Assembly (NCBI GenBank): GCA_903888395.1
Contig: CAISTO010000366.1
Location: 1-9,400 of the forward strand
Reading direction: 5' to 3'
From: an uncultured Bacteroidota bacterium
Lineage (GTDB): Bacteria; Bacteroidota; Bacteroidia; UKL13-3
Length of the DNA stretch: 9,400 bases
Made by a program: the position numbers and the translations under genes. A model generated the notes under the pieces. The model saw nothing but the letters and a program-made list of their open reading frames with translations, had not been told where the DNA came from and ran no database searches. Below are positions 6,459-9,400 of this stretch, in pieces. Within the stretch, counting starts at the first letter, position 1, and each line of letters opens with the position of its first letter.

Positions 6459-6533
6459 ATGGCTTTTTTTATGGTTTTTAAATTCATTAATTTTATACTA
6501 AAACAATGTTGCTTAGTTTTTATAAAAACTTAA
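6459..6533 (+). pseudogene. Possible decayed third copy of the lipoprotein signal peptide
   Basis: A 24-codon frame starts MAFFMVFKFINFIL. It shares MVFKFI with residues 5-10 of the lipoprotein at 5907, at the same distance from the initiator Met, over an exact 17-bp DNA match (6471-6487 with 5919-5935). It lacks a Ser-Cys lipobox (the cysteines are QCC at residues 16-18) and stops soon after. The match may be chance in AT-rich DNA, so this is tentative. Confidence 0.25.
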
Positions 6534-6636
6534 ATAATTAATACAAAGCAATTTATAAATTTGTAAAATGAAATATTTTTTCAAAATGAAATAAACATAT
6601 TTCAGAAACGAAAATTTAGCACATGTAAATGTGTAT

Positions 6637-6664
6637 AAGCATTTTTGATAAATGCTTGTTTTTT
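6637..6664 (+). terminator. Terminator-like hairpin upstream of topA
   Basis: The stem AAGCATTT (6637-6644) pairs perfectly with AAATGCTT (6650-6657) around a 5-nt loop, then a G and six Ts (6659-6664). This would end transcripts coming from the rnr-lipoprotein side. The stem is A-T rich with two G-C pairs, so efficiency is uncertain. Its 3' arm overlaps the proposed topA -33 element. Confidence 0.45.
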
Positions 6665-6684
6665 GAAATAAAAAATCAATTTTG
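6656..6684 (+). promoter_or_regulatory. Predicted topA promoter (Bacteroidota type)
   Basis: TTG at 6656-6658 and CAATTTTG at 6677-6684 are separated by 18 nt. The second box differs from the Bacteroidota -7 consensus TAnnTTTG at one base (C for T) and is followed by CGCC. Transcription would start near 6690, giving a leader of about 35 nt before the topA ATG at 6726. Confidence 0.5.
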
Positions 6685-6725
6685 CGCCTGATTTCGATAT
6701 AATTTTAATATCAATAATAATAAAA

Positions 6726-9119
6726 ATGAGTAAAAACTTAGTAATTGTAGAATCACCAGCAAAAGCCAAAACAATAGAAAAATTCTTAGGAGATAACTAT
6801 ATTGTTAAAAGCTGTTATGGCCATATCAGAGATTTAGCCAAAGGCGATGAAGCAATAGACATAAAAAATAATTTTTTTCCTCATTACGAAGTAAGTGACG
6901 ATAAAAAGGCTGTAGTGGCCGAACTAATAAAACTTTCGAAAGCAGCTGAAACCGTTTGGTTAGCATCCGATGAGGACCGTGAAGGAGAAGCTATCAGTTG
7001 GCATTTAAGCGAAGTTTTAGGATTAGATATTAAGAAAACTAAAAGAATTGTTTTTCATGAAATTACCAAACCTGCCATTTTAAAAGCTGTTCAAAATCCA
7101 CGCTTAATTGATAAAAACATGGTGGATGCCCAACAAGCGCGTAGGGTTTTAGATAGATTAGTTGGTTTCGAATTAAGTCCGGTTTTATGGAAAAAAGTTC
7201 GTCCAAGTTTATCAGCCGGTAGGGTTCAATCGGTAGCAGTTAAATTAATAGTAGAACGCGAACGCGAAATCAATAATTTTAATTCCAATTCGGCATTTAA
7301 AATTACTGCAAAGTTTAACGTTGGTGGCAAACAAATGGATGCTGAATTACCAAAACGTTTTGAAACAGAAGCAGAGGCTATGGCATTTTTGGAAAAATGT
7401 AAAAATGCCACTTTTAACATCAAAAATTTAGAAGTAAAACCAGCAGAAAAAAGTCCTGCGGCACCTTTTACCACTTCTACTTTACAGCAAGAAGCAAGTA
7501 GGAAGTTAGGATTTGGTGTAACCATGACCATGAGCGTGGCTCAAAAATTATATGAACACGGATTCATTACTTACATGCGTACCGATTCGGTAAATTTAAG
7601 TGAAACTGCCATTCAAAATGCAAAGGAGAATATTATCAATAGCTATGGCGATAAATATTCAAATCCAAGAAAATATACTACCAAAAGTGATTCTGCACAA
7701 GAAGCGCATGAGGCCATTCGTCCTACTTATTTTGAAAAAAATGAAATAGATGGAACAGCCCAAGAAAAGCGTTTATATGATTTGATTTGGAAACGTGCCA
7801 TTGCTTCGCAAATGAGTAAAGCGCAAATTGAAAGAACTTTAGCTACCGTTGCTATTTCTTCTATGAACGAAACGTTTACTGCTACTGGTGAAGTATTGAA
7901 ATTTGATGGTTTTTTAAAGGTATATTTAGAAAGCACCGATGATGAAGGTGATGATGAAAACAGTAAAATGTTACCTCCTTTAAAAGTAGGCGAAAATTTA
8001 AGTTTAATAAATATAGATGCTACTGAACGTTTTACTCGTCCTGCTCCAAGATACACTGAAGCTAGTTTGGTGAAAAAGTTAGAAGAGTTAGGAATTGGCC
8101 GACCAAGTACTTATGCGCCAACCATTGGAACAGTTCAAAAACGTGGTTACGTAGTTAAAGAAGACAGAGAGGGAAAAGAAAGAAACTTTACCGTTTTATT
8201 CTTTGAAAACAACAATATTTCAAGAAGTGTAAAATCAGAAAAGTTTGGAAGCGAAAAATCTAAATTATTCCCTAGTGATATTGGAATGGTGGTGACTGAT
8301 TTTTTAGCCAAACATTTTGAAAATATCATGGATTATGGTTTTACCGCCAGCGTAGAAGAGGAGTTTGATAAAATTGCCCGTGGGCAATTGGTTTGGAATA
8401 ACATGATTGCAAAATTCTATACTCCTTTCCATAAAGAAGTAGTAGAAACAAGCGAAAATGCAGAACGTCAAAATGCAGTAAGAGTAATAGGTGTAGATCC
8501 CGAAAGTGGTAAACCTGTTAGCGTGAAGGTAGGAAAATATGGTCCTTATGCACAAATAGGCGAAAACAGTGACGATGAAAATCCTGAAAAACCCCGTTAC
8601 GCAAGTTTAAGAAGTGGACAATTAATAGAAACCATTACCTTGGATGAAGCCATGGATTTGTTTAAATTACCTCGTGTAATTGGCCAGTATGAAGACAAAG
8701 ATATGAAAGCAGCCATTGGTCGTTTTGGGCCATACATTGTTCATAGCAGTGTATTTACCACCATTCCAAAAACCGATGACGTATTTACCATTACTGCGGA
8801 AAGAGCCATTGAATTAATAGAAGAAAAACGATTAAAAGATGCCAATAAATTAATTAAAGTTTTTGAAGAAGACGAAAACTTGAAATTATTAAATGGCCGT
8901 TGGGGTCCGTATTTAGCTTATGGAAAAGACAATTATAAATTACCAAAAGGTTCAGATGCTACTATTTTAACATTTGAAGAATGTATCAAGTTAGTTAAAA
9001 TCCCAAGTGCTACCAGTAAAGCTGCTGCCAATAAAAAAGTAGCAAAGAAAGTAGCTGTAAAAAAAGTAGCAGCAAAAAAAACAGCCAAAAAAGTTGCAAA
9101 GAAAGTAGCGAAGAAGTAA
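6726..9119 (+). CDS. topA: DNA topoisomerase I (type IA) with histone-like Lys/Ala tail
   Basis: Relaxes negatively supercoiled DNA by cutting one strand through a 5'-phosphotyrosine and passing the other, which counters hypernegative supercoiling behind RNA polymerase. The TOPRIM domain (about 1-120) has Glu9 in VESPAKAKTI and the acidic triad Asp82, Asp84, Glu86 in SDEDREGE. The core has SAGRVQSVAVKLIVERERE (163-181). The active-site motif GFITYMRTDSVNLS places the nucleophile at Tyr283 with Arg285 beside it. RYTEASLVKKLEELGIGRPS lies at 442-461. Instead of Cys4 zinc fingers, the C-terminus carries three topoisomerase C-terminal repeats, marked by KYGPYAQIG (604-612), RFGPYIV (666-672) and RWGPYLAYG (725-733), typical of Bacteroidota TopA. 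Residues 764-797 are a low-complexity Lys/Ala/Val tail resembling histone H1. The length of 797 is normal for this subgroup. The ATG at 6726 follows an A-rich leader; the gene appears monocistronic, with its own promoter and the terminator at 9258. Confidence 0.97.
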   Translation: MSKNLVIVESPAKAKTIEKFLGDNYIVKSCYGHIRDLAKGDEAIDIKNNFFPHYEVSDDKKAVVAELIKLSKAAETVWLASDEDREGEAISWHLSEVLGLDIKKTKRIVFHEITKPAILKAVQNPRLIDKNMVDAQQARRVLDRLVGFELSPVLWKKVRPSLSAGRVQSVAVKLIVEREREINNFNSNSAFKITAKFNVGGKQMDAELPKRFETEAEAMAFLEKCKNATFNIKNLEVKPAEKSPAAPFTTSTLQQEASRKLGFGVTMTMSVAQKLYEHGFITYMRTDSVNLSETAIQNAKENIINSYGDKYSNPRKYTTKSDSAQEAHEAIRPTYFEKNEIDGTAQEKRLYDLIWKRAIASQMSKAQIERTLATVAISSMNETFTATGEVLKFDGFLKVYLESTDDEGDDENSKMLPPLKVGENLSLINIDATERFTRPAPRYTEASLVKKLEELGIGRPSTYAPTIGTVQKRGYVVKEDREGKERNFTVLFFENNNISRSVKSEKFGSEKSKLFPSDIGMVVTDFLAKHFENIMDYGFTASVEEEFDKIARGQLVWNNMIAKFYTPFHKEVVETSENAERQNAVRVIGVDPESGKPVSVKVGKYGPYAQIGENSDDENPEKPRYASLRSGQLIETITLDEAMDLFKLPRVIGQYEDKDMKAAIGRFGPYIVHSSVFTTIPKTDDVFTITAERAIELIEEKRLKDANKLIKVFEEDENLKLLNGRWGPYLAYGKDNYKLPKGSDATILTFEECIKLVKIPSATSKAAANKKVAKKVAVKKVAAKKTAKKVAKKVAKK

Positions 9120-9136
9120 TATAAATTGTTGTTCTT

Positions 9137-9248
9137 TTTTGCGAGCAAATGCCATTGCGAAAGAGCGTCATTGCTAAAGTACGTCATTGCGAGCAAAGCG
9201 TGGCAATCTCATAGAGAAAAAGAGATTGCTTCGTCCCTCGCAATGACG
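9137..9248. repeat. REP-like palindromic element with 16-nt tandem units
   Basis: Four tandem units of 16 nt run from 9137 to 9200: a degenerate first unit (9137-9152), then CATTGCGAAAGAGCGT (9153-9168), CATTGCTAAAGTACGT (9169-9184) and CATTGCGAGCAAAGCG (9185-9200). The last unit begins an imperfect palindrome. CGTCATTGCGAG (9182-9193) pairs perfectly with 9237-9248, and CAATCTC (9204-9210) pairs with GAGATTG (9222-9228), with an unpaired 10/8-nt internal loop and an 11-nt terminal loop. The CGTCATTGCGAG...CAATCTC wording resembles dispersed intergenic palindromes known from many bacterial genomes, often tied to RAYT/IS200-like transposases. None is encoded here. Confidence 0.8.
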
Positions 9249-9257
9249 ATAAATATT

Positions 9258-9296
9258 AACAAAAAAGCCATTCTGTTTTCGAATGGCTTTTTTGTT
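9258..9296. terminator. Strong bidirectional intrinsic terminator after topA
   Basis: Bases 9258-9273 (AACAAAAAAGCCATTC) pair perfectly with 9281-9296 around a 7-nt loop (TGTTTTC). The GCCATTC/GAATGGC core is flanked by A6 on one side and T6 on the other, so it can work on both strands. It should end the topA transcript, which would carry the REP-like element in its 3' untranslated region. Confidence 0.85.
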
Positions 9297-9344
9297 TCAA
9301 CTTAGTTTCAACTATCCGTAAAGTTAGCGAATTGCGCTACGGAT
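9294..9344. repeat. Tandem 11-mer and inverted repeat at the right end
   Basis: GTTTCAACT begins two 11-nt units at 9294 and 9305. Next, ATCCGTA (9314-9320) pairs with TACGGAT (9338-9344), continued by GCG/CGC (9327-9329 with 9335-9337) across a 6-nt bulge. It is GC-richer than its surroundings and looks like a second intergenic repeat element. No gene can be supported in 9300-9400. Confidence 0.4.
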
Positions 9345-9400
9345 TTTAAATGAAAGGTAGTTTGCGATAGCTCGGAATCTCTACTCATTTTAAACACGTA

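Larger units (their letters stand above)
6310..6725. other. Intergenic region between lipoprotein pair and topA
   Basis: This 416-bp AT-rich gap contains, in order, a weak bulged hairpin (6321-6344, no T-tract), a possible third decayed lipoprotein leader (6459-6533), a 16-bp palindrome AGTTTTTATAAAAACT (6515-6530), a small hairpin CACAT-GTAA-ATGTG (6620-6633), a terminator-like hairpin (6637-6664) and the topA promoter (6656-6684). No convincing complete gene is seen. Confidence 0.6.

Noticed and set aside
7226..8555. Antisense frames within topA (7226-7531, 7727-8056, 8147-8329, 8304-8555), and 8933-9196 over its 3' end
   Set aside because: They mirror conserved topoisomerase codons. The 8933-9196 frame reads the Lys/Ala tail backwards as a Phe/Ala-Thr repeat and starts in the REP-like element.
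9308..9400. Open minus-strand frame from the right edge to a TGA at 9308-9310, just before the bidirectional terminator
   Set aside because: The placement would suit the end of a convergent gene, but the 30 visible codons overlap an inverted repeat, match no family I know, and could be open by chance.

Overview
The window reads as an AT-rich chromosomal segment of a Bacteroidota bacterium, possibly of the Chitinophagales/Sphingobacteriales type, although the exact lineage cannot be fixed from the sequence alone. Several things point this way. A large secreted protein carries a type IX secretion (T9SS) type A C-terminal sorting domain. Small secreted proteins have a PVDGG-type C-terminal sorting motif. 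A surface-protein N-terminus has the phylum-typical 'VGIGTSSPNA...GFLPPR' sequence. The start codons have A-rich leaders with no Shine-Dalgarno sequence. A promoter resembling the Bacteroidota TTG-N(17-23)-TAnnTTTG consensus lies before topA. No tRNA, rRNA, CRISPR array, insertion sequence or transposase was seen.

Positions 1-3031 are all on the minus strand and look like one envelope/secretion cluster, read from right to left. It holds a 659-residue T9SS cargo protein, a 65-residue secreted protein with a PVDGG sorting tail, an 88-residue membrane-anchored zinc-ribbon protein, a 5'-truncated copy of the 65-residue gene, and the first 100 codons of another exported protein that runs off the left edge. 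A 46-bp perfect direct repeat shared by the intact and truncated small genes flanks the zinc-ribbon gene. A heptamer-rich inverted repeat sits just downstream of the T9SS gene. Positions 3032-3612 form a very AT-rich divergent intergenic region with nested inverted repeats and no gene.

Positions 3613-9119 are on the plus strand. They carry ribonuclease R (rnr), then two tandem, very small, strongly basic lipoproteins that share a signal peptide but have diverged mature parts (one Lys-rich, one Arg-rich). Next comes a 416-bp gap with a possible third, decayed copy of the lipoprotein leader, a terminator-like hairpin and a topA promoter. DNA topoisomerase I (topA) follows, with a histone-H1-like Lys/Ala tail. 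Both rnr and topA are housekeeping nucleic-acid enzymes with basic C-terminal tails.

Downstream of topA (9137-9344) lie a REP-like palindromic element built on a roughly 16-nt tandem unit, a strong bidirectional intrinsic terminator and a second inverted repeat. The housekeeping genes are ordinary. The parts that deserve a second look are the small secreted-protein cluster with its 46-bp repeat, the tandem basic lipoproteins, and the repeat elements.
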